From Cyclobacteriaceae bacterium (GTDB taxonomy: Bacteria; Bacteroidota; Bacteroidia; Cytophagales; Cyclobacteriaceae): a stretch of DNA of 64,000 nucleotides. The notes beneath the pieces are model-generated. The model was not told the DNA's origin, did not search any database, and saw only the letters and a list, made by a program, of their open reading frames with translations. This document shows, one piece after another, positions 35,534-43,024 of the stretch; position 1 is the stretch's first letter, and the number at the start of each line of letters is the position of its first letter. The stretch lies in assembly GCA_026129485.1 (NCBI GenBank), contig JAHCHY010000004.1:1-64000 (forward strand). The letters are read 5' to 3'. The position numbers and the translations under genes are program-made.

Positions 35534-36298
35534 ATGCAAGATTCAGAATCCATTGTAAACCCTCACCAGTATGATGCATGGAACAACCTGGCGCTCAACC
35601 TGGCGTTAGGCTTTTGGGCTGTCGGCATCCTGATTATACTTGGCTATTTTATAAGGCTGACCGTACTCAGCGGCAGCAAGAACAAGTACGACTTTATTAA
35701 CCGCCATGAGATCAAAACTTTGTGGGTTGCCACCATCGTGCTGGTTATCGGAGGATGCTTTTTTGTAAATGCCAATGTAGTAGAGCTTACCACGCTTTGG
35801 ATTTTTGTGCGGGTGTTTACCACCATCATGATGGGTATTCTGGTAGCGGTGGTCATTCAGAACCTGCTTAAATTTTATTACCCTTTCTTTATTGAAAGAC
35901 GCCTGAAAGTTTTACGCTACAAGCCCCGGATTTCTCCGAAAACCGGCAAGCCTATGAAGCTGCTGAGCGAAGAAGAAGAAGATGCCCACCTGGATGAGGG
36001 TATGATCGCAGAGGAAAACGTATACTCAGTTGACTACGATGTATGGCTGGATGAAGAAACCGGCTACAAGCAGATTGAAAAATATGCAGGCCACCTGCAT
36101 GCCATCCAGTGCCCGGAGTGTAACTATCAAACCTTTAAAGTAAATCGTGAGGAAATAGTTAAGCAGCCTACAGCAACTGAAGAAGGCGAGATCATGAAAC
36201 ATTATGTATGCAGCTATTGCGGTTACAAAGCCCGCAAGACGGTTGTCCTTAAGGCCCAGGTAAAGCTGGAAGAATCTTCTTCTGCCGCTACGGCTTAA
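35534..36298 (+). CDS. three-helix membrane protein with C-terminal zinc ribbon
   Basis: 254 residues. Three hydrophobic helices in the first half (about 18-42, 55-78, 85-107) are followed by a charged linker (TGKPMKLLSEEEEDAHLDEGM) and a C-terminal treble of Cys pairs: Cys193-x2-Cys196 (CPECNYQTFK) and Cys226-x2-Cys229 (CSYCGYKARK), a zinc-ribbon pattern. I do not recognise a named family; it looks like a conserved Bacteroidota hypothetical. A membrane-tethered zinc ribbon could bind nucleic acid or a protein partner at the inner face. It is monocistronic: a terminator follows at 36325. Confidence 0.8.
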   Translation: MQDSESIVNPHQYDAWNNLALNLALGFWAVGILIILGYFIRLTVLSGSKNKYDFINRHEIKTLWVATIVLVIGGCFFVNANVVELTTLWIFVRVFTTIMMGILVAVVIQNLLKFYYPFFIERRLKVLRYKPRISPKTGKPMKLLSEEEEDAHLDEGMIAEENVYSVDYDVWLDEETGYKQIEKYAGHLHAIQCPECNYQTFKVNREEIVKQPTATEEGEIMKHYVCSYCGYKARKTVVLKAQVKLEESSSAATA

Positions 36299-36324
36299 TA
36301 AAAAGTATTCTGACTGATAATAAG

Positions 36325-36349
36325 CCCCGGTCTTTAACCGGGGTTTTTT
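36325..36349 (+). terminator. intrinsic terminator after the zinc-ribbon gene
   Basis: CCCCGG (36325-36330), 7-base loop, CCGGGG (36338-36343), then six T (36344-36349). The T-run abuts the end of the convergent small gene at 36348. Confidence 0.85.
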
Positions 36350-36599
36350 ATTTCAATGCCGGCAGCTTGATCTGATCGGAGTAGAATTTCATCCGGGAGT
36401 GTTGCGGATCCAGCAAGCTGATCTTGTCTATAGAAGCGTGCTTGTGGTTTACAAACACTTCGATATAATCCTTACCCAACAGGTAAAGGTTGATCTTGTG
36501 CTTGTAATAACGAATAGCCATAACAAATGCAGCATGTTCATACAGCACACGTACTTTCTTTTCCAGAGGAAGGTTCTTCAAGCTGCTCCAGCCAATCAT
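36348..36599 (-). CDS. small conserved-looking protein of unknown function
   Basis: 83 residues, basic (several Lys/His), starting MIGWSSLKNLPLEKKVRVLYEHAAFVMA. The composition is that of a real protein, with a compact beta-rich pattern (KINLYLLGKDYIEVFVNHKHASIDKI). No signal peptide or membrane helix. I cannot assign a family. It fills the whole gap between the zinc-ribbon gene and the tRNA-His promoter; its end coincides with the terminator at 36325-36349. Confidence 0.65.
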   Translation of the reverse strand: MIGWSSLKNLPLEKKVRVLYEHAAFVMAIRYYKHKINLYLLGKDYIEVFVNHKHASIDKISLLDPQHSRMKFYSDQIKLPALK

Positions 36600-36692
36600 G
36601 GATTAAACTTATTCAAAAAAATAAAAAAAGCATTGCCCCGGCCAGGTTTATAGCTGCGATTGAGCGTGATTACAGTGTCATCAAAAATGATT

Positions 36693-36724
36693 TTTGTATT
36701 TTAAAAGGCAGGCAGCTAAATTTG
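36693..36724 (+). promoter_or_regulatory. promoter of tRNA-His
   Basis: TTTG at 36693-36696, 20-base spacer, TAAATTTG at 36717-36724: a full match to the Bacteroidota housekeeping promoter. The tRNA begins about 30 bases further on. Confidence 0.75.
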
Positions 36725-36754
36725 CAGTCCCCAATCGGAAACGATTGGGAAAAC

Positions 36755-36832
36755 GGTGAATGTAGCTCAGTTGGTTAGAGCACCAGATTGTGATTCTGGG
36801 GGTCGCGGGTTCGAGCCCCGTCTTTCACCCCA
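36755..36832 (+). tRNA. tRNA-His (anticodon GTG)
   Basis: The cloverleaf is complete: G-1 at 36755, acceptor GTGAATG (36756-36762) / CTTTCAC (36822-36828), D arm GCTCAGTTGGTTAGAGC, anticodon arm CCAGATTGTGATTCTGG with GTG, T arm around GGTTCGAGCC, discriminator C73 and an encoded CCA (36830-36832). The extra G at -1 opposite C73 is the identity element for HisRS. One U-U mismatch occurs at the sixth acceptor pair. Confidence 0.97.
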
Positions 36833-36835
36833 AAA

Positions 36836-36859
36836 GGCCCTGTGTTCCGGGCCTTTTTT
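36836..36859 (+). terminator. intrinsic terminator of tRNA-His
   Basis: GGCCC (36836-36840), loop, GGGCC (36849-36853), then six T. It starts four bases after the CCA end and its T-run reaches the stop codon of the convergent pyrC. Confidence 0.85.
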
Positions 36860-38195
36860 ATTTCCGGTTAAAGAGCAGCCGTTCGCCAGCTTTTTGCGGA
36901 TTGAATTTACCATCGGTATAAGCCAGGTTACCGGAAACCCAGGTGTGGGTTACAGAAGATTGAAACGTACTTCCTTCAAATGGCGACCAGCCGCATTTGG
37001 CAAAAATATTCTCCTTACTCACTGTCCAGGGTTTGTTGAGGTCAACCAATACCAGGTCGGCAAAGTAGCCCTCGCGGATAAATCCCCGCTCCTGAACCTG
37101 GAACAGGATAGCCGGGTTGTGGGCCATCTTCTGCACAATTTTTTCGAGGCCGATTTTTTTCCGGTGATAAAATTCCAGCATGGCCACTAAGCTGTGCTGA
37201 ATCAGAGGCCCGCCCGAAGGGGCATTGAAATATGTGTTTTGCTTTTCTTCAATAGTATGTGGCGCATGGTCAGTGGCAATTACATCAATCCGGTCGTCCA
37301 GCACAGCATTGAAAATCTCCTGCTGATCGTGGCGGGTTTTAACAGCAGGGTTCCATTTGATACACATACCCAGCCTGTCATAATCAGCATCATTAAACCA
37401 TAAATGATGTACGCAGGCTTCCGCAGTAATTTTCTTTTGCGCTAACGGAATGGTGTTATCAAACAGGTGTGTTTCTTTCGCTGTTGAAATATGCAGAATG
37501 TGCAGGCGTGTGCCGTGTTTCATGGCCAGGTCAATCGCAAAGGAAGATGATTTGTAGCAAGCCTCCTCGCTGCGAATAAGCGGATGATATTTTACGGGCA
37601 TATCATCGCCATACTTAGCCTTGAAGTCGGCTGTGTTTTTCCGGATGGTGGGCTCGTCTTCGCAGTGCGTGGCAATAAGCGAAGGGAAGCGAGCGAAAAA
37701 GCTTTCCAGCACGGTCGGATTATCCACCAGCAGGTTGCCGGTTGATGATCCCATAAAAATTTTTAAGCCGCACACTTTCGTGATGTCGGTTTTCAAAACT
37801 TCTGCTATGTTATCGTTGGAAGCGCCAATAAAAAAAGAATAGTTGGCAAGCGAGCTGCGCGAAGCAACCTGGTATTTTTCTTCAAGCAGTTGTTGGGTAA
37901 ACGCAGGCGGCACCGTATTGGGCATTTCCATAAAGCTGGTAACGCCTCCGGCCACAGCCGCGCGGGCTTCGGTTTGAATGGTGGCTTTGTGTGTAAGGCC
38001 CGGCTCACGAAAATGCACCTGGTCATCAATTGCTCCGGGCATTAATAGCTTTCCGTTGGCATCCACTACTGTAGCATGTTGGGTGGAAACAGAGCTGGCA
38101 ATTTTTTCAATGCGTTGCCCTTTAATCAGCACATCACCTTCTGTGATCCTGCCCTCGTTTACAATTTTAGCATTCGTGATTACCGTAGAGTTCAT
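36858..38195 (-). CDS. pyrC: dihydroorotase (class I type) with altered HxH motif
   Basis: 445 residues from the ATG at 38195 (MNSTVITNAKIVNEGRITEGDVLI); the upstream open frame overlaps the divergent helicase gene and is rejected. It fits the amidohydrolase fold: N-terminal composite sheet, MPGAIDDQVHFREPG (55-66), LRILHIST-like HILHIST segment and IDVIATDHAPHT with the conserved catalytic Asp. In most class I dihydroorotases the first motif is D-x-H-x-H; here Gln59 replaces the first His while His61 remains. As I recall, this DDQVHFREPG form is common in Bacteroidota. Role: cyclisation of carbamoyl-aspartate in pyrimidine synthesis, if still active. Confidence 0.88.
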   Translation of the reverse strand: MNSTVITNAKIVNEGRITEGDVLIKGQRIEKIASSVSTQHATVVDANGKLLMPGAIDDQVHFREPGLTHKATIQTEARAAVAGGVTSFMEMPNTVPPAFTQQLLEEKYQVASRSSLANYSFFIGASNDNIAEVLKTDITKVCGLKIFMGSSTGNLLVDNPTVLESFFARFPSLIATHCEDEPTIRKNTADFKAKYGDDMPVKYHPLIRSEEACYKSSSFAIDLAMKHGTRLHILHISTAKETHLFDNTIPLAQKKITAEACVHHLWFNDADYDRLGMCIKWNPAVKTRHDQQEIFNAVLDDRIDVIATDHAPHTIEEKQNTYFNAPSGGPLIQHSLVAMLEFYHRKKIGLEKIVQKMAHNPAILFQVQERGFIREGYFADLVLVDLNKPWTVSKENIFAKCGWSPFEGSTFQSSVTHTWVSGNLAYTDGKFNPQKAGERLLFNRK

Positions 38196-38229
38196 TACCT
38201 TGTAAAGTTCTGTGTAAAGATACAGGTTA

Positions 38230-39495
38230 ATGAGCAGCGCGGCCGACTGGACTGACTTTAAATTGAATAAGCAACTGCTGGATGCTGTTGCAGATGTAGG
38301 ATTTCGTGCCCCAACCGGGATACAGCAAAAATGCATTCCGTTAATCTCAGGCGGTCAGCAGGTTATCGGCATTGCCCAAACCGGAACGGGAAAGACGGCA
38401 GCGTATTTATTGCCGGTATTATTAAAAATAAGATATGCGCAGGGTAACGATGCGCGTGCGCTTGTTCTCGTACCTACCAAAGAGCTGGTAATACAGGTAG
38501 CTGAACATGCCCGTGCTTTTGCTAAATACACCGATTTACGTGTGGTAGAAATTTACGGAGGCATAGGCCCGAAAACGCAAATTGAGAAAATACAAGCCGG
38601 GGTTGATTTGCTGATCGCTACACCGGGCCGCTTTATGGAAATATACCAGCGAAACGAGTTGCCGGTAAAGCAAATCAAAACATTGGTATTGGATGAGGCC
38701 GACCGCATGATGGATATGGGCTTTATGCCGCAACTGCGAAAGATCTTTGAAGTGATTCCGCAGAAGCGGCAGAACATTTTGTTCTCGGCTACGTTCCCGC
38801 AAAAAGTAGAAAGGCTGGCACAGGAGTTTCTCGATTTCCCCGTGCGCGTGGAGGTAACACCGCAGGCAACGGTTGCCGTAAAAATAGAGCAGGAGTTATA
38901 CCACGTGCCGAATGCGCTGACTAAAATCAACTTTCTGGAATACCTGCTTACCCAAACAGATGAGCTTAGCCGCGTAATGATTTTTACGCGCACCAAAGAA
39001 GTGGCCGACAATGTGTTTCGATTCCTGGAACGGAAAAAGCTTGGCCCTGTGCGTGTGGTGCATTCCAATAAAGGGCAGAACAGCCGCATAAATGCGATGA
39101 ATGAATTTAAGGAAGGTAAGCTGCGCATCCTGGTTTCCACCGATGTGGCCTCACGCGGTATTGATGTTACGAATGTTTCGCATGTAATTAATTTTGATGT
39201 GCCGATCGTCTATGAAGATTATGTGCATCGCACCGGAAGGACAGGCCGCGCCTTTCAGGAAGGCAAAGCCATTACATTGGTAACCGATGCGGAGAAATAC
39301 CACATCGATAAAATTGAAAAGATCATCCGCGAAAAAATCCCGGTAAGGAAGCTACCCAAACAAATTGAAATAGCCGAAACGCCTTTTGAAGAAGCCCAGG
39401 CCATGGCCCACGAAATTGACAGGCAAAAACGCTATGAAGACCCCGAGTTTAAAGGTGCGTTTCATGAAAAGAAAGGCAATTTGAAAATGAAGTGA
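38230..39495 (+). CDS. DEAD-box ATP-dependent RNA helicase
   Basis: 421 residues, a compact two-RecA-domain helicase. Q motif (GFRAPTGIQQKCIPLI), Walker A AQTGTGKT, motif Ib TPGRFME, DEAD box VLDEADRMMDMGF, SAT (LFSATFP), motif V VSTDVASRGIDV and motif VI HRTGRTGRA are all present. The C-terminal extension is short and basic (EKKGNLKMK), as in RhlE-like enzymes. Likely acts in ribosome assembly or RNA turnover. It diverges from pyrC with only 34 bases between. Confidence 0.95.
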   Translation: MSSAADWTDFKLNKQLLDAVADVGFRAPTGIQQKCIPLISGGQQVIGIAQTGTGKTAAYLLPVLLKIRYAQGNDARALVLVPTKELVIQVAEHARAFAKYTDLRVVEIYGGIGPKTQIEKIQAGVDLLIATPGRFMEIYQRNELPVKQIKTLVLDEADRMMDMGFMPQLRKIFEVIPQKRQNILFSATFPQKVERLAQEFLDFPVRVEVTPQATVAVKIEQELYHVPNALTKINFLEYLLTQTDELSRVMIFTRTKEVADNVFRFLERKKLGPVRVVHSNKGQNSRINAMNEFKEGKLRILVSTDVASRGIDVTNVSHVINFDVPIVYEDYVHRTGRTGRAFQEGKAITLVTDAEKYHIDKIEKIIREKIPVRKLPKQIEIAETPFEEAQAMAHEIDRQKRYEDPEFKGAFHEKKGNLKMK

Positions 39496-39590
39496 TTTGA
39501 GAATTTGAAAATGAGTTGACCTCATGCCGGTTACTATTTGTAAATGACGAATTTCAGGTAAGACAGAATTAACTCGTAAATCACAACAAA

Positions 39591-39619
39591 AAAATGGCCC
39601 GGGTTCCCCGAGCCATTTT
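39591..39619. terminator. hairpin between the helicase and the AT-rich islet
   Basis: AAAATGGCCCGGG (39591-39603) pairs with CCCGAGCCATTTT (39607-39619) with one mismatch; A and T tracts on both sides let it act as a terminator in both directions. The remaining part of the 39496-39745 gap shows no gene or other clear signal. Confidence 0.7.
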
Positions 39620-39745
39620 CAAATTAACTCATTGTATAGTGAAGCAAAAATTATAAAGTAAGCGCGTACATACAAAAAGTATGAAAGTAAATCGCGAAGG
39701 CGTGAAACTTTGCAGTGAGAGTAAGCTTCGGAGTTTTCGGCCTGT

Positions 39746-39946
39746 TCAAAAAATGCTAATGCCCTGCCGCTTTCGCAGGAACAATTGCAAAAAGAAATAA
39801 AGATGCCCGATTAACCCTGCTATTAACAGACTTTTTCCGGCTAATTTATTTGATTCTGTAACGAACAATATGGCTCCTGTTACAACCAACCCGATTGCAA
39901 ACACAAGGCGGATGTACATGTAATATTTCATTAAAAATATTTTCAT
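39746..39946 (-). CDS. small two-helix membrane protein
   Basis: About 66 residues from the ATG at 39946; the frame is open upstream to 39982 but that would overlap the preceding gene. Two hydrophobic helices (about YIRLVFAIGLVVTGAILFV and LLIAGLIGHLYFFLQLF) separated by a short polar turn, with a basic tail RKRQGISIF. It directly follows the Cys-rich lipoprotein on the same strand (13 bases), so they are probably co-transcribed. Small membrane proteins in such places often act as immunity or partner proteins, but nothing in the sequence proves it. Confidence 0.6.
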   Translation of the reverse strand: MKIFLMKYYMYIRLVFAIGLVVTGAILFVTESNKLAGKSLLIAGLIGHLYFFLQLFLRKRQGISIF

Positions 39947-39959
39947 AGTTGTTATTATT

Positions 39960-40667
39960 TTAAGGTTGAGGTGCATAATCACCTGTTAGACAAGCCAAAG
40001 CAAACCCTGCCAGACATGAGGGCGACATTATTGAGCAAACAACAGCACATACCCAATCATCAGAGCATTCTTCTATGGCACAAAGCATACAATCTCCAAA
40101 TGTAGAACTTGTGTTCGGGCATGTATCCTCTACTGATGATGTCTTTGATGAATTATTGTTCTTGATTTTGTTTCCAAATGACATGCCATTGTGGACTTTA
40201 AGCTTCCCTAATTTTCCTTCATCATTGACATAGAAATCATAATAAATTTTTCCGTTAGTTGCAGAAAGTGATAGGTGTTTGAATTTGCTCTTATTCTCAG
40301 ACTTTGCTATTGCTGACAAAAATAAACCTTGATAAGTATAAAATACTAATGATTCATAATTTGCTTCAGTTATCAATTTGTAACTAATAATCTCAATGTC
40401 AGAATTTTTGAATTTTGTCAAAGTTATTGGTGCATCGTTAGCTATTCTTTTTTTGACATCATTTGACATGGAGAGCCACTCATCTGAACTATAAAGAGAT
40501 TTTAATAGGATGTCGTTAGAACTCAATTCAATAACAAGAGATCGAGTATCATCAGCAGATTCTCCAATTGTGTGTTCTCTCGCAGGAGACAGTTCATTTT
40601 GATAACAACTGTTTAACGCTATAGACATAGTCACAAATACAGTTAATAAAAATACTTTTATTTTCAT
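39960..40667 (-). CDS. lipoprotein with C-terminal eight-cysteine domain, halocin C8-like spacing
   Basis: 235 residues. Signal peptide with lipobox (SIALNSC, Cys near residue 21). The middle part (about 40-180) is polar and beta-rich and not recognised. The last 55 residues hold eight cysteines at 183, 193, 196, 201, 207, 211, 218 and 226 in a hydrophobic setting (DCMLCAIEEC, WVCAVVCS, PSCLAGFALAC). The C-x2-C, VC-x3-CS and SCL-GF-x4-C spacings recall the halocin C8 bacteriocin domain as I remember it; this is an inference without a search. The gene is visibly AT-richer than its neighbours (two 60-base rows counted by hand give 32% and 22% GC), which suggests transfer. A precursor, an envelope decoy or a structural lipoprotein are all possible. 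Confidence 0.7.
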   Translation of the reverse strand: MKIKVFLLTVFVTMSIALNSCYQNELSPAREHTIGESADDTRSLVIELSSNDILLKSLYSSDEWLSMSNDVKKRIANDAPITLTKFKNSDIEIISYKLITEANYESLVFYTYQGLFLSAIAKSENKSKFKHLSLSATNGKIYYDFYVNDEGKLGKLKVHNGMSFGNKIKNNNSSKTSSVEDTCPNTSSTFGDCMLCAIEECSDDWVCAVVCSIMSPSCLAGFALACLTGDYAPQP

Positions 40668-40760
40668 AGAGTTTTTAGGGTTTAATTGGAAATTATTAAG
40701 CCCCGGCCGGGAACCTTACTCAAAGGTGAATTTGTCCCTGTTTAGAAAAAAGAAAAATAG

Positions 40761-40787
40761 TTGCATATTTATTGCAAATTTATGCAA
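40761..40787. promoter_or_regulatory. overlapping TTGCA dyads, candidate operator of the XRE gene
   Basis: TTGCATA (40761-40767) pairs with TATGCAA (40781-40787), and within it TTGCA (40761-40765) pairs with TGCAA (40773-40777). It ends five bases before the ATG at 40793 and lies in the divergent region shared with the Cys-rich lipoprotein gene. Its placement suits autoregulation by the XRE-type protein. Confidence 0.5.
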
Positions 40788-40792
40788 AACCC

Positions 40793-41053
40793 ATGGAGAA
40801 GAAGCTACTAACCGAGGTGCGTATTAAAAAGGGATTTACCCAACAGCAAATGGCAGACCTCCTTCACATGGATGTATCGAGCTATAACCGCAAAGAAAAA
40901 GGAACCGTAAAAATACGGCCCGAAGAATGGGAGAGGATGGCCCGTGCGCTAAACGTGCCCGCAGAAGAAATTTTTGAAGCGGATGATGCCCACTCATTTA
41001 TTTTTAAGGACAGCAGCACCGGCAACTACCTTGGCACTAACCAATATTTATAG
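40793..41053 (+). CDS. XRE-family helix-turn-helix protein, 3' end frameshifted
   Basis: 86 residues from the ATG at 40793 (a TTG at 40772 would place the start inside the dyads). MEKKLLTEVRIKKGFTQQQMADLLHM and DVSSYNRKEKGTVKIRPEEWERMARALN form a Cro/C1-type HTH with an extra helix. The frame stops at TAG 41051-41053, but one base further on another frame continues without stop from about 41031 to 41135 and reads IYSIPEYFLDMQRKYIAKLE, then EIEALKKR: the kind of C-terminal coiled coil found in intact relatives as I recall. A one-base shift around 41035-41048 therefore seems to have cut off the last 28 or so residues. It may bind the dyads at 40761-40787. Confidence 0.8.
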   Translation: MEKKLLTEVRIKKGFTQQQMADLLHMDVSSYNRKEKGTVKIRPEEWERMARALNVPAEEIFEADDAHSFIFKDSSTGNYLGTNQYL

Positions 41054-41135
41054 CATACCCGAATATTTTTTAGATATGCAGCGCAAGTATATTGCAAAAC
41101 TGGAGGCTGAAATTGAGGCGCTGAAGAAAAGGTAA
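41049..41135 (+). pseudogene. detached C-terminal coding part of the XRE gene
   Basis: Reading in the frame of 41049 (TAT AGC ATA CCC GAA TAT) gives YSIPEYFLDMQRKYIAKLEA followed by EIEALKKR and a TAA at 41133-41135. The heptad-like pattern and the match in register with the end of the XRE product indicate a former single gene. A sequencing error or programmed frameshift would give the same picture. Confidence 0.6.
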
Positions 41136-41176
41136 TTTTCAATTAACCAATTCTCAGTAATCAATTGATGTTGAAT

Positions 41177-41204
41177 AAAAAAGCCAATGATATGCTCATT
41201 GGCT
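41177..41204 (-). terminator. intrinsic terminator of rho
   Basis: On the minus strand AGCCAATGA (41204-41196) pairs with TCATTGGCT (41190-41182), followed by six T (41182-41177). It is 28 bases after the rho stop codon. The gene for factor-dependent termination is thus itself closed by a factor-independent signal. Confidence 0.85.
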
Positions 41205-41231
41205 AATTGATTAATCGGCTAATTGAATTAC

Positions 41232-42788
41232 TTACCCGTTCATCGAAATCAAAAACTCTTCATTATTACGGGTGCCTTTCATTCTGCTTTGCAGGAATTC
41301 CATCGCTTCAACCGAATTCATGTCGGCCATAAACTTGCGCAATATCCATACGCGTTGCAGCTCTTCTTCTTTCATCAGCAGGTCTTCGCGCCTGGTTCCG
41401 GAAGCCGGAACATCGATAGCCGGGTAAACCCTGCGGTTGGAAAGCTTGCGGTCTAATTGCAATTCCATGTTACCAGTGCCCTTAAATTCTTCGAAGATAA
41501 CTTCGTCCATTTTAGATCCGGTATCAATCAAGGCAGTAGCAATGATGGTAAGCGAACCGCCATTTTCAATTTTACGGGCAGCGCCAAAGAAACGCTTGGG
41601 CTTATGCAGCGCATTGGCATCCACACCACCGGAAAGAATTTTACCCGATGACGGCACCACAGTATTATAAGCGCGGGCGAGGCGGGTGATGGAATCCAGC
41701 AGGATCACCACATCGTGGCCGCACTCCGTCATGCGTTTGGCTTTTTCCAGCACAATGCTGGCCACTTTTACGTGGCGTTCTGCCTGTTCATCGAATGTAG
41801 AAGCAATTACTTCGGCTTTTACGCTGCGTGCCATGTCGGTAACTTCTTCCGGGCGTTCATCGATCAGCAATACGATCAGGTAAACTTCCGGGTGATTCTC
41901 GGCAATGGCGTTGGCAATATTTTTCAGCAGCACGGTTTTACCTGTTTTAGGCTGCGCCACAATCATACCGCGCTGGCCTTTCCCGATAGGCGAGAACAAA
42001 TCAAGAATGCGGGTGGAAAGATTATCGGGAGTAGTGCTGAGCTTTAGTTTTTGTTCGGGGAACAACGGGGTAAGGTACTCGAAAGCCACGCGGTCGCGGA
42101 TTTCTTCGGTAGTCTTGCCGTTGATGCTATCCACCTTGATCAGGGCAAAATATTTTTCACCTTCTTTGGGCGGCCTGATCTGACCCTTTACCGTATCACC
42201 GGTTTTCAAACCAAACAGCTTGATCTGCGAAGGCGATACGTAAATATCATCCGGGCTGGCTAAGTAGTTATAATCGGATGAGCGCAGGAAGCCGTAACCA
42301 TCCTGCATAATTTCCAATACACCTTCGTTGCTGACCACACCGTCAAAATCGCGGATCAGGTTTTCCTTGCGCGGGTGTTGCTGGTTTTGATTCGGGTTTT
42401 GATTTTGCTGCTGAAGAGGTTTTTCTTCGCGTGGCTCTTTGGGTGTTTCCGTTATGGGTTGTTCGGTGTTGTCTTCGAAGCGGGTAATGTTTTGATCAAC
42501 CTCCAGGTTAATGCTTTGCAGCATTTCTTCGCTGGTCAGCTCTTTCTCCTCGTTTTTGGAAGCTTCCGGGGCTACGTTTTCGCGCCTGCGCGGACGCATT
42601 TTACGCTCGGGGTTTTCGGTGGTTTTGGCAGGAGCGGGGGTGGGCTCCCCGGTGATGGCTTGCTGATCGAGAATTTTGTAGATCAGGTCCTGTTTGGCCA
42701 GCTTCTTGGCGTTCTTCACGCCCATACCTTCAGCTATTTCCTTCAATTCAGAAAGCAGCCTGACGTTCAGGTCATCAATTGTGTACAT
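41232..42788 (-). CDS. rho: transcription termination factor Rho with acidic insert
   Basis: 518 residues. Rho_N domain at 1-48 ([20 protein letters not shown]), then a low-complexity acidic and Gln/Asn-rich insert (about 50-145, with [12 protein letters not shown]), a cold-shock-like primary RNA site (about 155-230, [14 protein letters not shown]) and the hexameric ATPase: Walker [10 protein letters not shown], Walker [18 protein letters not shown]-loop/R-loop region [19 protein letters not shown]. Rho terminates transcription by translocating on RNA. E. coli Rho (419 residues) lacks the insert; similar inserts are known in Bacteroidota. A promoter motif lies about 155-190 bases upstream, implying a long leader. 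Confidence 0.97.
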   Translation of the reverse strand: MYTIDDLNVRLLSELKEIAEGMGVKNAKKLAKQDLIYKILDQQAITGEPTPAPAKTTENPERKMRPRRRENVAPEASKNEEKELTSEEMLQSINLEVDQNITRFEDNTEQPITETPKEPREEKPLQQQNQNPNQNQQHPRKENLIRDFDGVVSNEGVLEIMQDGYGFLRSSDYNYLASPDDIYVSPSQIKLFGLKTGDTVKGQIRPPKEGEKYFALIKVDSINGKTTEEIRDRVAFEYLTPLFPEQKLKLSTTPDNLSTRILDLFSPIGKGQRGMIVAQPKTGKTVLLKNIANAIAENHPEVYLIVLLIDERPEEVTDMARSVKAEVIASTFDEQAERHVKVASIVLEKAKRMTECGHDVVILLDSITRLARAYNTVVPSSGKILSGGVDANALHKPKRFFGAARKIENGGSLTIIATALIDTGSKMDEVIFEEFKGTGNMELQLDRKLSNRRVYPAIDVPASGTRREDLLMKEEELQRVWILRKFMADMNSVEAMEFLQSRMKGTRNNEEFLISMNG

Positions 42789-42944
42789 GTGAGTTTAAAA
42801 AAGGATTAATTAATAAAACAAGATTTATACGGTTAGGTCATGTAAGACCACAGGTAAAACGCATTTAGAATCGATCGAAAAGAAAACAGTAAAAACGCTG
42901 GGTTATGTATATTCGGATGGCCCGATGGAGCCTGAATGACGATG

Positions 42945-42975
42945 CAAGTATAAGCCAAAATTGAATATTATCAAA
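42945..42975 (-). promoter_or_regulatory. candidate rho promoter with long leader
   Basis: On the minus strand TTTG (42975-42972), 19-base spacer, TATACTTG (42952-42945; one mismatch). It would give a leader of about 150 bases before the ATG at 42788. Autogenous attenuation in a long rho leader is known from E. coli; whether it applies here is inference. Confidence 0.5.
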
Positions 42976-42996
42976 TCGGGTAAAATAATTATTGGC

Positions 42997-43004
42997 TAAT
43001 TTTG
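42997..43004 (+). promoter_or_regulatory. candidate -7 element of serS
   Basis: TAATTTTG fully matches TAnnTTTG, 21 bases before the ATG at 43025. It excludes the earlier in-frame start at 42992, which would lie upstream of the transcript. The -33 region lacks a clear TTTG. Confidence 0.5.
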
Positions 43005-43024
43005 GCCCCTCAATAACGGATTTT

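Noticed and set aside
35285-35539. An 84-codon minus-strand frame filling the gap after dxs
   Set aside because: It overlaps the start of the zinc-ribbon gene and the end of dxs, covers a promoter motif, and shows no recognisable features. Cannot be fully excluded.
36858-38336. Longer dihydroorotase start at 38336
   Set aside because: The added 47 residues overlap the divergent helicase gene antisense and have no match to the family; the ATG at 38195 gives the normal N-terminus.
41686-42263. Several plus-strand frames of 65-110 codons opposite rho
   Set aside because: Shadows of the strongly conserved rho ATPase region; no domain or start signals.
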